Shown here in pieces: positions 36,594 to 48,188 of a DNA stretch of 64,000 nt. The translations under genes were made by a program, and so were the position numbers. Numbering within the stretch: position 1 is the stretch's first letter; each line of letters starts with the position of its first letter. The notes below the pieces were generated by a model. That model searched no databases. It saw nothing but the letters and a program-made list of their open reading frames with translations, and had not been told where the DNA came from. This stretch comes from Heterostelium album PN500 (Eukaryota > Evosea > Eumycetozoa > Acytosteliales > Acytosteliaceae): positions 186,001 through 250,000 of the forward strand of contig NW_008805090.1 of NCBI RefSeq assembly GCF_000004825.1, in the 5' to 3' direction.

Positions 36594-36670
36594 AAAAAAT
36601 AATAATAAAATAATAAAAAAAGAAAATTGTAATTTAAATAGAAAACAAAAATTTATATATAAATATTTAT

Positions 36671-39600
36671 TTACTCTAGTGAAAGATTGAGAATATTTGA
36701 TGGTTGTCCAGCAATAAAGACTTGAGCTGTATTTGGTAACTGATTTGAATAGGCACATTCGATATAACTGCTAGTCTTGAAGGTCGTGCATATCTGTATT
36801 TGGTTATCATAAACAAGTTTGACATAGGTTGTAGCTGCGTCGAATGTTACACCAAGGTCAACTGGAACAAAGTTTGTACCATAGAATAACAAGTTATTTT
36901 CATCACCAATCCTATACTCGGAGATGGTTGGTGGAAGATAGGAAATGGTATCGTTTAATCCAAGATCAATCGATTGATCTGACACTGTTGCTGTAACACT
37001 CAGGTTTGCTCCGATACCAGGAGGAATGTAGCACTCTACAAAGTAATCGAATGCATTACAATCAATGTCGCTTGCTCCCACTGTGAACTCAACTTCATCC
37101 GTTGAGATACCCCATCCATATCCAAAGATTTGAATCAATCCTCCCGAGGTTTGAACAAATGTATTGTTGAAAAGTGAAACGACTGGTGGAAGGTATGTGA
37201 ACTGAGAGTTGACAGATTGATCTCCGGCTTGGATGACGAGTGGTTGGGTGAGTGTATCGAATTCCAGAGTAAAGGTAATCTCATCATTGGTGAAGTTGTT
37301 GATTTCAACGAGATCATCACCGATGTAGATGAGTGGTGGCAAGTCAGAGTCTTCAGGATTACCGAAACCATTACCCAGTACAATGATAACATCATTGGGA
37401 TCACCAGAGCTCGGAGCGAAAGCGTTGATTTGAGGTCCGCTGAAACTGAATGATTGGGTCTCGAGAGTAGCGATTGTGTATCTTGAAGATTGATCAGCAA
37501 CAGATAAAGTCACAGTACGATGGTCACCAATGGCAGATGGTGTAACACAAACGATTGAATCCGATGAAATACCAATGATTGGAGAACATTCGAGTCTCTC
37601 ATCAATCATGATCTTGACTTTGCTGACATCATCACCAAAGTTGGAACCGAAAATAGTCATGATATCAGTACCGTAGCTCTCAATAATATTTGGAGAGATA
37701 TCGATGATCGCTGGTGCATTGTATGAATAGAAGAATTTGGTTCTCTGAAGGTTGAATAAAGTTTGGTCGGTAAAGAGTTGAATCAAATGTTGAGTACCTG
37801 AACCCTTTGGAACTGTACACACTATTTGGTTGGAAGAGACAAGTGTAGTGGATTGACATTCATAGTCACCAACTGCAACGGTCATCGATGAATTGAATCT
37901 GATACCATTGAGAGTAATTATATTACCACCCACGGTTGGTCCGGTGGAGTTACTGATCGATGTCACAACTGGTCCGATTCCTGTGCAAATAGAATCGAAT
38001 CTTTTGGCTGTAAAATCACTCGACTTGACCATCTGAATATCACAGAGTTGTGAATTGACTGTTGCAATCAACATACCATCGACATCACTTGTGATGACAC
38101 CATTGTAATTGGCTGGCTTTGGAAGATAATAAAATTCTAAATCTCCAATTGAAACTCTGCTTGCTGCTTCACTTATCATGATACTTTCGAGAACGAATGT
38201 AATTGAGACTATGGAAAGAGGTGTTAACAATGTGTATCTACTACCGGTGGTACCAATCGTTTGGTATCCAAGATCTATTTGATAGCCATTCTGGTCACGA
38301 TTGATTTCATCGATAAACTTAATCGGTTGATTGCTGTGCTGATTGGTTGGATCCAATACCAATGTCTGAATTGCTTGGCTTTGACTACGTATGGTTATCC
38401 ACTTGTCGATGGATGTCTCCAACTTTTCCTGTTCATATGGAGTGAGTGAAGTGACACTGCTCTCATTCATTGTATTCATGTAGGAAAGCAGGAGTTGGTG
38501 AATACCCGAGTCCAATGATCTTTCGTTCTGAAGAAGTGGTGCTTGTGAATCGATTGGATCTTCGATCAACTCTTGTAATCTTCTCGATTGGAAGTTCATC
38601 GGTAAATTCATAAGGACGATACCATTATTAGCAACGACAGCTACCTTTGGTGCAGGTGGTTTAATAATGTAGTTATTGATGAGAATGGTCTTAAAGTTGA
38701 TCTCAGTCTTGTATTGTTTCTTAACCAATTTGGCGAAACCATCCATTGATTGAACACCACTAATTTGGAAGGTCTTAATCATCAGCTTCATCAAGTAATC
38801 CACTGGAATAACATCGGCATTATCAACTCTATTAACTCTGGCACCATTACCATCAGCATAGGATGGACCCATCCAATCCCAAGCAGCAGCAGCTGATCTT
38901 CTTACAATCTTTTCCAAAGTTAAACCTGGTGGATCCATTGCCTTATCACTTTTCATTAAAATATTAGTAATTAGTATTATTTTTTCAAGAAAAAAACTTG
39001 TTAATAACATACTCTGTATAAGTTTCAATATTAGGGAAATTATCAAAAATATTATCAAAACATGGATCAAAGTTTGCATTCTTTCCAACAACTAAACTCT
39101 ATAAATTATAAATAAAATAAAATTAATAATAATATAAACAATTAAATTATATGTTTAACTTACATTATAAAGTTTCTTTGAAATAGCTAAAATTACACCA
39201 TTTGCCCAATTTGGACTGATGGCATTGATGTTGTATAATAGAGTTGCTTCATTCTGTGCACCAGCTTGGTAGTAGATGTATTGAAGTGTCATAAAGTAAG
39301 CAATTTCTTCTTGACACATATCTTCTGTAAGTCTGATAATAAACGGTGGTTGGAAACGAGTTGTTAAAATGGTACCTGTGGTATCGATCATAAATTCGTA
39401 GTTCTTTCTCTTGGGATTTGGAAGTTTGGTCATGAATTCCGATACGAATTTGAGTAGAATGAAATCCTTGTTGGTATTCAAATTGTAGGTTCTCACTGGT
39501 TGCAATCCGGCATAGGTGTATCCATAGGCGGCAGGATAGTCAGGTGCTGCATAACCAAATGGAAGTGTTCTATCGATTTCTGTGACACGTGTATCCGCTT

Positions 39601-42600
39601 GCAAACATGCAACTTTCAGTGCGTCGTAATCACATACCGATCCAATGGCTTGGTCGAACGCCTGGTAGTGGAGAGTCATGATATCCGTTGCAACGAAATT
39701 CATAATATCGGGTTGGGTTACCGGGAATGTCGCTGGAGGGGTGACCGATGTCATCTCGCCACCTGCTGGTGCTACATTGGTACGGGTGGTTCTGAGTGCT
39801 TGGAACTCGGCGAGCACATCGTGTGCCGCTAGGATGGTGGCTGGGAGAACTTGGTAGACTTCCTTTGGCAACTTTGAGTAATGAACATTGGCAATATAGT
39901 CTTTGATTTCGATGTTGACTGGGTTTGTCCAGGTGGCTGGTCTGTCAAGCTTGATCGGTTGGTTAATTGCAAAAGAAAACTCAATGGCATCTCTATCAGA
40001 AGGATTAGTCAGTTGACCGGCTGCATTCAAAGTGTTATAGTGTCTAACCATTCTGTGGAATTGATAAACCAAAGTTGGATGCTGAATACAAACAACTCCA
40101 CCACCACGACCACCTTTTAACGTTATAAACAAAGAAATAAATGGTTAATTTAATAAATCATGACTAAGAATTGATTTAAAATAGTAATTACCTTGACCAT
40201 TATGTCTATTGCTATCACCAACACAGAAATAATTTTCATTGGCATTATTTGCGTTTGCACCATAAGCTGGGTACATTGGCAGACCAAATTTAGCATGTTC
40301 ATCTTTTCTTCCGGTGTATTGGAAATCATCGTAGTCGAATCCACCTGCTCCATTTGGTGTTCGAGTGGCAAGTAGTTGAGGAAGTTCAAGGAATGCAACA
40401 TTCAAGACTTGTTCGGTTGGTTCCATCTGTTTGGCAGCGATGGCATAGAACATTTCAATGAACATCTTTCTCTGGAAGTGATCGGCTACGACCATCCACA
40501 AATCGATACCATCGTAAACCCTTGTTTCCTGTTTCTTTAGGATGTATTTGCTGAGTGTTGGTGGACGTGGCAAAGCAGCATTTCCAAATGGATAGGTTCT
40601 ATCGGTGAAATCGGTTCCTATCTTCATAAAGTAGTAGGCATTGAGATTACCGTTGGCCACTGCAATCTGTCCGGTTCGCCACCAACATACATTCTCTAGG
40701 GCAACGGTACCGGCGATGACAGCGACACAATCTTCCATCAATTCACTTGGCTCCTTCTTGGCTGGTGTTCCAAGCGACGGTACACGATCGCTGTAACTGA
40801 GATGTTGAGAGAGATAATCATAGAAATAGGGGTATTGATTCTTTTGAATTTGTGTCCAGGTATTCATGTTTGCAAACACACGGTACTTCTCAAGTGGATT
40901 ACCGTCATTGAATGAAATATAACGGAAAACATGCTCCAGTTGATTGAAAGAATAACAAAAGAAGTATTGATTGAAATCGTTGGCACCAAGGAATTTAATA
41001 CCTTTGTCCGGTCCATTCAGTGCTGTACCAGAAGCGGCTTGGTACGAAGGGAAAGCGGGATTGGAGTGCTCAATATGAATTCCACTGACATGTCCAGTCA
41101 CAGGTGCAGGATCATCCCAAAAGATCATACCTTTCAGATGACCATGTGCACCATGTGATGTTTTTCTCTTTGATTTCGATCTTTTACCGGCTGGAGTTCT
41201 AGAGTCTGGTTGATCGTTGAAAAACATATAGTAGTAATCTGGGTGTTGTAAGAAAGTTGCTTCTATTGGACTGGTATATGTGTTGGCTGTTGGATGATCT
41301 TGGAGATTTATTCTTCTTTCGAGACGATCCATAGTGGAATCTATGTAGAGATATGGGTTGCTTGCTCCCGAACTGAGTTTGTAGACAAACCACCAATCGA
41401 CTGCTGCACTCGAACCGTCTGCTCCACCGGGTGCAAGACAAGAGAGTGTATTTGAAGTGTAGGTAATTTGATCCATTGAATCGACTGCTGCGGTGAGTGC
41501 GTTGGGTTGCACTTGAATCTCCACTGGATAGACTGCCGGTGCGAGTGCTGCAATATCACAAGTGATCTTAATGTTGTTGGTGACCACTACAACGTTGTTA
41601 CACGCATTGGCACCCACAGTAACAGTTATCAAACCAGCTGTATTTCCAAAGCCTGTTCCCTCAAGAGTGATGGTGGCAGCATGCATTTTCGATCCATACT
41701 TTGGACTGACTTTGGTAATGGATGGACCGACATAATTGATGTTTGTACCAGTGTTGTATTCGTGTTCGACATCGTTGGTATCGACAACAACCAAAACAAT
41801 TGGGAAAGCACCTGGAATATGAGCTGGAATGGTGCAAGTGATTCGAGCGACTTGAATGACACATGTTGTGATATCCATGATTTCAGTGTCCAGCTTGACA
41901 GTTGAGACGAGATCCAAGTTGGTTCCATCGATCACAAGATTACCTCCACCCTTAGGGATGTTTGTAGATTGTGCCTGTGCAGTTACTGTCGGTTCAAAGT
42001 AAGTGAATTTCACTGTTGATGTATATGCAATGGTTTTGATGGAGAATGATAGATCTTCGGCTTGAACGGCATCACCTGGTTGCACCATACACGTCATTCT
42101 GGTAGCGTCGACCTGTACCAATCGCTCACACAGTTTATCTTTAATCTTGACTACAAAGTATTTATCGATATCATCCTGAGTCATACCAAGTGGGAAATCC
42201 TTGATGGTCAAAGTGACAGCGGTCTCAGAGAATACATATCCGTTGGCCGGTGTGATAGCAGAGATCTCTGGTTTGGCAACGGCGATCTGAACAGTGTTGG
42301 AATCACCGCCATCAGAGTTTACAATAAGATTAGCATTTCCTACTGAGAGTGTGCTGGCATCGACGTCGACATAGAGAATCTTGTCGGTGGATGCACCGGT
42401 TGGTACAAACACCTGGTCGGCAATCTTCACCAAGTTGTTCGCAAAGAATCCAGTTCCCGTTATTGTCACAACCCAGTTGGCTTTGTCAATGATTTTAGCA
42501 GGTGAAATCGATACGATGTTCGGTGTGTAATAAGTGAATTGCTCGGTGGGTGGCGAACTATATTGGCCACCGCCAATCGTTGCCACAAGACTATGAGTGA

Positions 42601-43932
42601 CACCAGTGATATCATTCAAATCGAAAGCACTAGTTCTACATGTAAAAGTATCGGCAGTGATAGTAGTAACATCGATAGTACATATCGATCCACCAATATT
42701 AGCTGCTGTCACATCCATCAAGTAGTGTCCTTGAACAACAACATTAGTTCCACCAGCTGCAAATCCTCTCTTTGGATTGATAGTTAGAATTTCAGGAGCT
42801 TTCAGAAAACTAATATTAGTAAAGAGATTCTATCAATAGAGAATCGATAATTAACTTTACTTACTGTAGAATATGAATTTTCTGTCACAATGAGCTTGTT
42901 GAACATCGATGGTTAATGTGATATCTTGTTGGTCTGCTTGGCTTGGTGCTAGCGCTACGTTGGGTGTCGTGCAACTGATTGCGCCTGTCAGTTTGTCTAC
43001 TTGGGGATTGGTGCATGGTTGTCCACCGACAGTGATGGTGGAGACAGAAAAACCGAAGATATCGTAGAAGTTGTCACCGTTCAGCACGATGACGTGTGTT
43101 TGTCCTGCGATACCACGATCGGGAGTAACCGACCTAACGACGGGAACGACATAGTCAAAGTTGTTTGGACCAGTCACTTCCAATCCTGTGTAGGTTCGCA
43201 CCTTAATTACATAACCACCGATGTCTGCCGGCGAAATATCGGGTATTACACATTGGATTTCGTTGTGTCCGACACTGTTGATGGTGAGCGCGTGAACAGC
43301 ACCGTCGTAACGAATCATCTCTGCAGTGGGATGGGGATCGTCGTCGTTGATAATGAAGTACTCTCCTTGGAGACGAAGTGTTCTGCCGTTGGCATTGGGG
43401 TAGTACGACTGTGGCGAGAGGTCATTGATGATCGGCTCGACATATTCGAACGGACCACTAAAGTATGGAGCGGCATTGATATCGAAATGAAGATTAAATA
43501 TCACTGAGGTTGAACCTAGCTTACGTTTCTTTGAAGTGGAATCTAAAGGTGCTCTCGGTACAGTCCAACTGTAGGTATCTCCAAAGTTTCCATTGTAAGC
43601 AAAAACAACAGGTGGATTCGTTCCAACTGTAATCGAAAGTATTGGAATATTTGGTAAAATTTCTACCAACTACTCTGAATCTATAATAATTTATTATAAT
43701 TGAAAAATAAATATCAATATCATGTGAGTGATGATCACAATCAACTTTAAAAAATAAAATGAAAATGAAATTGAAAACGTAAAAAACAAAAAGATAAATA
43801 CATAAAGTTACCACCATCATATGCTTTAAGTTGTGAATGAGAATCTATTTGTATTGCATGAACTACACTGACTAAACTGATTACAAATGATATTGTAATC
43901 AATAGTAGTTGCAGTTTTTGTTTATTTATCAT
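36671..43932 (-). CDS. Secreted IPT/TIG-repeat protein with an embedded DNase II domain
   Basis: Six exons (43932-43812, 43662-42865, 42798-40192, 40113-39164, 39098-39013, 38948-36671) keep frame throughout and give 2,279 residues. A signal peptide (residues 1-26, ending VVHA) is followed by about seven IPT/TIG repeats. From about residue 757 a DNase II domain runs to about 1,205: CLAPGG, VDWWFVYKL, FFNDQP, GHLKGMIFWD, HSNPAFPS, then DEHAKF and CVGDSNR...GGGVVCIQ. Both catalytic HxK motifs are present (His860/Lys862 and His1141/Lys1143 by my count). A 500-residue helical segment of unknown kind follows, then five more TIG repeats and the stop, with no membrane anchor. Acid DNase activity outside the cell or in phagosomes is inferred. 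The stop lies 77 bp from that of the RasGAP-LRR gene. Confidence 0.9.
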
Positions 43933-44804
43933 TATTTTATCCCTATCTCTATATTAATATTTTTTAATCAATTATTATAAAACGATTAATATAAAGATAA
44001 TTATATATATATACAATTAATAAAAATTAATTAGATAGAATAAAGTTTTGTGTTTTGTTTTTGTTTTATTTTGATAAGTTGATTCAAAGTTTGACTAAAA
44101 AAGCAATCAATATTATTTAAGAGATATAAAAACTGACTTAAAATAATATATTGAGTATTAGATTGAAAAACACACTTTGTGTATGGTTCGTTCAATCAAT
44201 AATCGCTGATCATTGCAAAACTTAAGTTTGGGTGATTGATTTGATCGTGTGGTTGATTCTGCCCTCTATCATTTCATGTTTCTTATTTTGTTTTTTGATT
44301 GTTTTTTTTGCCCCAATTCATTCAGAGTCTTAATCAATTTGGTTGTGGAGGGGGTAGGGTTTTCAACCACAAAAAATCAAACGACTTTTTTGTTGCGATC
44401 AAAAATGTATCGACATTTTTTTGCTTTTGTTTTTGATTGAATAAATAAATTAATTAATGGTGGTGATGTTTATTCTTTTATTATAAAACAAGTCGTTTAA
44501 ATCAATCAATTTTTATTAAAAAGAATAAATCAAACTATTTTCTATCATCGTACATAAATAAATGTTAACAATTAGATATGTTTTTTTAATAAAAAAAAAA
44601 TTGATGAATGAACCTATAAGGTAGGTATTGAATGTTTATTATTTACAAATATTAAAAAATTGTTATATGATTTTTTTTTAAACTAACTTTTTTTTTATAT
44701 CTATCACATATATAGTTGATAGTCGAGATTTTACTTATTATTATTATATAAAAAAATATGGGAGGAGGAGAATAGAAGGAGTTTACTATTATATAATTCT
44801 AGTA
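43933..44804. promoter_or_regulatory. Upstream region of the TIG-DNase II gene
   Basis: An 872-bp spacer between the TIG-DNase II start and the stop of the GDSL gene. A G-rich patch (GTGGAGGGGGTAGGG at 44344-44358) stands out from the A/T-rich background and could be a promoter element. A nearby pair GGTTG...CAACC (44341-44379) could form a stem. No gene is visible. Confidence 0.35.
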
Positions 44805-46114
44805 CTAGTATAGAGAATCGGGATTATACACACCATCGAAAGTATCTTCACAAATAAGATTGGTAGAGGAAGAAATCGATGTTGATTTGGTAGAATATTC
44901 TAAGAGGTTGTTCCATAGACCTGTTGACATAAGTTGGTGTCCTGCTTGGTTCGGATGGAAACAATCGACTGGTGAAAGTGCCGAAGATGGAAAGGTAGTA
45001 CTCGTCAAAAATGGCTGATATATGAAGCCAATGGTTGTTGTTTGTTGGTTGACCGATTGTTTCCAATAGGAGATGGCATCTTTCATACCTTGATTGGCTG
45101 CATTAACTATGGCTGTTAAGGTAGCCGTTGTCTGTGTCCACAAACACGGACAAATATTATTATCTTGATTGTAAGCTTTACACATTGTACCAGCAGATTT
45201 AACTAATAATAATTATTAATTAATATTAATAAATATAGATCTATATATATTTAATATACAATACTTACATTGATTTAAATCGGGTAGTCCAATTAAATTA
45301 ACAATTGTCTTTGATGGAAAATTATTTGTAAGATTTCCAATAATATTCCAATAATATGACTTCCAATAGATTGGGTTTGTTTGATAAGCAGAGTCAATCT
45401 TTGAACAAATCGAACACGCTTTGAATAGTCCAAAATAAGCGTTAACCATCTTCCACTTGTTATTATAACCACTTGTTCCATAAACTATATTTGTTTGATT
45501 CTTTACATATCTTTTGATGATTTCGAATTAATATATTGCTTTTTGCCAAAAAAGTAGTAGAGAGAAGAGAGTTTGTTTCATTGATGTAGATATTTACTGT
45601 ATTTGATTTCTTATATCTTCTTCGTTATCGATTGAAGCTGCATTGAAACCATCGTAGGTTGGGAAGTAACTTCCCGACGCCCTAAGACCATTTAAATAGT
45701 TAGAGGATCCACCTGAGTAAGCACCTCCAGTAGTAGTTTTCAAAAGGTTATGTAAGGTTCGAGAACCAGGATTTGATCCAGTAACAAATGAATGTCCTTT
45801 ATAATCATTCATTGATTGATTATTTAAATCAGCTGCATATCTTCCTGATGATACAGTATCACCTATTGAAATTAAAATTTCTAAATCCTAATTTATTACA
45901 GAATAAAATTAATATTAAGAACAAAAAACAAAAAAAAGATTAATGAAAGTTATTAAAAAAATTTAATACTAACAATTAAATATATATCTTTTGCATAAAT
46001 AGGGGTTGGGTTTGGATTATCTGATATCATACAATTCGGAATATCTGATAAAGAAAAATCAAAACCAATAAAGATAAATACTAATACTATATAAAAATTA
46101 TTGATTTTAAACAT
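44805..46114 (-). CDS. Secreted phospholipase-B1-like GDSL protein with altered active site
   Basis: Four exons (46114-45974, 45887-45598, 45510-45269, 45202-44805) give 356 residues; the first donor is GTTAGT. A signal peptide lies at residues 1-23. Landmarks of the PLB1/AOAH-type GDSL family follow: an ADI-like AKDI, block I ISIGDTVSSG, YKGHSFVTGS, TLHNLLK, NKWKMVNAYFG, the CPC cysteines and the C-terminal DCFHPNQAGHQLMS with the catalytic Asp/His. In block I the nucleophile Ser of GDS is Thr, and the block III GGND is replaced by a stretch reading YFGLFKAC, so the usual oxyanion Asn is lost. It may be an inactive or changed lipase. It shares strand and secretion signal with the TIG-DNase II gene but is a separate transcript. 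Confidence 0.82.
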
Positions 46115-47040
46115 TTTTAAAAAATTATTTTATAATATATAAAAAAAAAAAAATATTCTTATTAAAAAAAAATTGTATAGATAATACTAAATATAAAATA
46201 TTATTATTATTTGAATAAATACATTTAGGTTACTTAACTAGTTTTATATTTATAGTATATTGATGGTTCATTATAATTCCTCTAATTGTCTAATTTTTCT
46301 ACTTGCTGATGAGGCATATACCGTAATGGGCGTGCCTCATAAAAAAAAAACACCTTTATGAAACTCTGCAAATATATATTGATATTGCCTTATTAAATAT
46401 GATTTCTGATAAATCAAAAAAAAAAAAAAGGCTATGACAAAAAGTAATTTCAAGATCAGATGATGTTTTTCGCAAGCCAGCTCTCAAAATTTTTTTGTCC
46501 CCCCAGGCCAAAAAATTTGAGGGAGATGCCCGTTTTGCAAAGCCTACAGAATTTATATGATTTTTACATTTTATATTTTAGGAATCTTTAATAGCAAAGC
46601 TAATTTAAATGAGGGTCAAGTCATTGCTAATGTTGATTCAAACCCCTATATTCAATCTCCAAACAAATCAAGATTCTTCAATTGACCACATATAATAAAT
46701 CATGACTATTCAAAAGTACCTGATATATACGTCAGCTTTTTTTTCACTTCACAATGAGGAATTACAACCTTGTACTATTCTATGAATCATTGTTGACCAC
46801 TCTGGTAACACCAGTTGATTTCATCCCTCATCGGTTTTATGAAGAAATAAAGAATCACTAATTATTACCAAATCAAAAACTAAAACAAACCTTTATTTTT
46901 TGTGAATTTTACTCGACTCTCTGTGTGTGTGCAGTACTTTTAATTAATTGATTAAACGCAATCATTAAGTATTTTAAATTATATTTAGCTATTTATTTGT
47001 TTAGCTATTTATCATTTATTTATTTAAACACATTTATTTA
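46115..47040. other. Spacer with two hairpin-forming patches
   Basis: Between the start of the GDSL gene and the stop of rbm42. It holds an 8-bp perfect stem at 46309-46340 (ATGAGGCA / TGCCTCAT, 16-nt loop) followed by ten A. Near 46481-46530 is an unusually G/C-rich patch with an imperfect stem around a run of C. No reading frame looks coding. Confidence 0.4.
46309..46340. repeat. 8-bp stem, 16-nt loop hairpin
   Basis: ATGAGGCA at 46309-46316 pairs exactly with TGCCTCAT at 46333-46340. A run of ten A follows on the plus strand, i.e. ten T precede it on the minus strand. It could be part of a small RNA or a transcript end; neither is shown. Confidence 0.6.
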
Positions 47041-47937
47041 CTATTTCTTCCCCATTTCATTGATGGACGAAGCACGATCTTTCCAAGATGACTTTTTAAG
47101 TTTGATAGGTCTGTTTCCAACGTATTTACCATTCATTTCACGGAGTGCTCGAACATAGTCTTTCGAGTCAGAGAATGAAACGAAACCGAATCCCTTTGAT
47201 TTTAGGGTACGCTTGTCTCGTAGTACTTTTGCTTTGAGGAACGATGGATATCGTTGGAAGGCTTGCTTCAGTAGTTCATCGGTGACATCGTTACCGAGAT
47301 CACCTACAAACAAACGAAAATCATTGGAATCCCACTCGGATAGCGTTGGATCCTCCCAAGAGTTACCAGCAGCGGTCATTGTATATTTCAGTTTCTTTGG
47401 TTCCTCCATAGTGACCATCGGTTTCTCTTTGGTGATATGTGAATTGTATGATGGTACTTTGACTTCATTCGATTCCTGTAGCTTTGAAATGGTACTGGCT
47501 GAATAGGTAACTGCTTTCGATGATATAACAGCTGCTGAATTTATAACAGATGATGATGATGATGTTGTTGTTGATGTTGATGATGATGTTGATGTTGTCG
47601 GTTTCTTTGTTGTGCTAGATGCTGCAGCTGTCTTCTTTCTCATTAAACTTGGTGGTATCATTTTAGCATTTGTAGGTGTAGTAGTAGTTGTTGTTGTTGT
47701 AGCAGTCGTTGTAGTTGATGTATTATTATTCGTTGTATTATTAGTTGTTGTCGAAGATGCATCGTTTTCATCATCTATCTTTCTCTTTGTACCCTGCTGG
47801 TCATTTGATTTTCCATTATTGCTAGTTGTTGTTGCTGCTGCTGCTAACGCTGTTGTTTCAGCTGTTGTTGATTGTTTTTCATCACTAGTAGCTCCATACA
47901 ATGATGAATAGAAATCATCTAAATCTGAAGAAGACAT
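47041..47937 (-). CDS. rbm42: RNA-binding protein 42
   Basis: Intronless, 298 residues. The first 150 residues are Thr/Ser/Ala/Asn low complexity. The C-terminal RRM covers residues about 200-290: RLFVGDLGNDVTDE (RNP2), the strongly conserved FLKAKVLRDKRT, KGFGFVSFSD (RNP1) and the ending YVGNRPIKLKKSSWKDR. The preceding SWEDPTLSEWDSNDF segment is also diagnostic of RBM42. In mammals it binds mRNA 3' ends and associates with hnRNP K and the splicing machinery. Here the protein is shorter than the human one because the proline-rich N-terminus is replaced by low complexity. Confidence 0.93.
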   Translation of the reverse strand: MSSSDLDDFYSSLYGATSDEKQSTTAETTALAAAATTTSNNGKSNDQQGTKRKIDDENDASSTTTNNTTNNNTSTTTTATTTTTTTTPTNAKMIPPSLMRKKTAAASSTTKKPTTSTSSSTSTTTSSSSSVINSAAVISSKAVTYSASTISKLQESNEVKVPSYNSHITKEKPMVTMEEPKKLKYTMTAAGNSWEDPTLSEWDSNDFRLFVGDLGNDVTDELLKQAFQRYPSFLKAKVLRDKRTLKSKGFGFVSFSDSKDYVRALREMNGKYVGNRPIKLKKSSWKDRASSINEMGKK

Positions 47938-48147
47938 GGTTTAGTTTAGTTCTAAATAATTTTAAATTAATTATCTAAGATACTAACAAGTACACTTTGT
48001 TAAACAAAATAATAACAAATAAAAAAGAAATAAAAGAATCTATAATATATATAAAATAAACAAATATTTAGATAAATAATTAAAACTTTGACTTGCAAAG
48101 AATCTCAGAACAAAGAACAAAAAAAAAAAAAACAAATTTCTTTGTGA

Positions 48148-48188
<41 letters not shown>

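Noticed and set aside
36671-43932. Four or five separate secreted-protein genes on the minus strand
   Set aside because: All gaps are short A/T-rich introns with matching phase, and the DNase II domain itself is split by one of them.
46570-46660. tRNA-like segment with a B-box-like TTGATTCAAACCCC
   Set aside because: The T stem does not pair and no acceptor or anticodon stem can be drawn.
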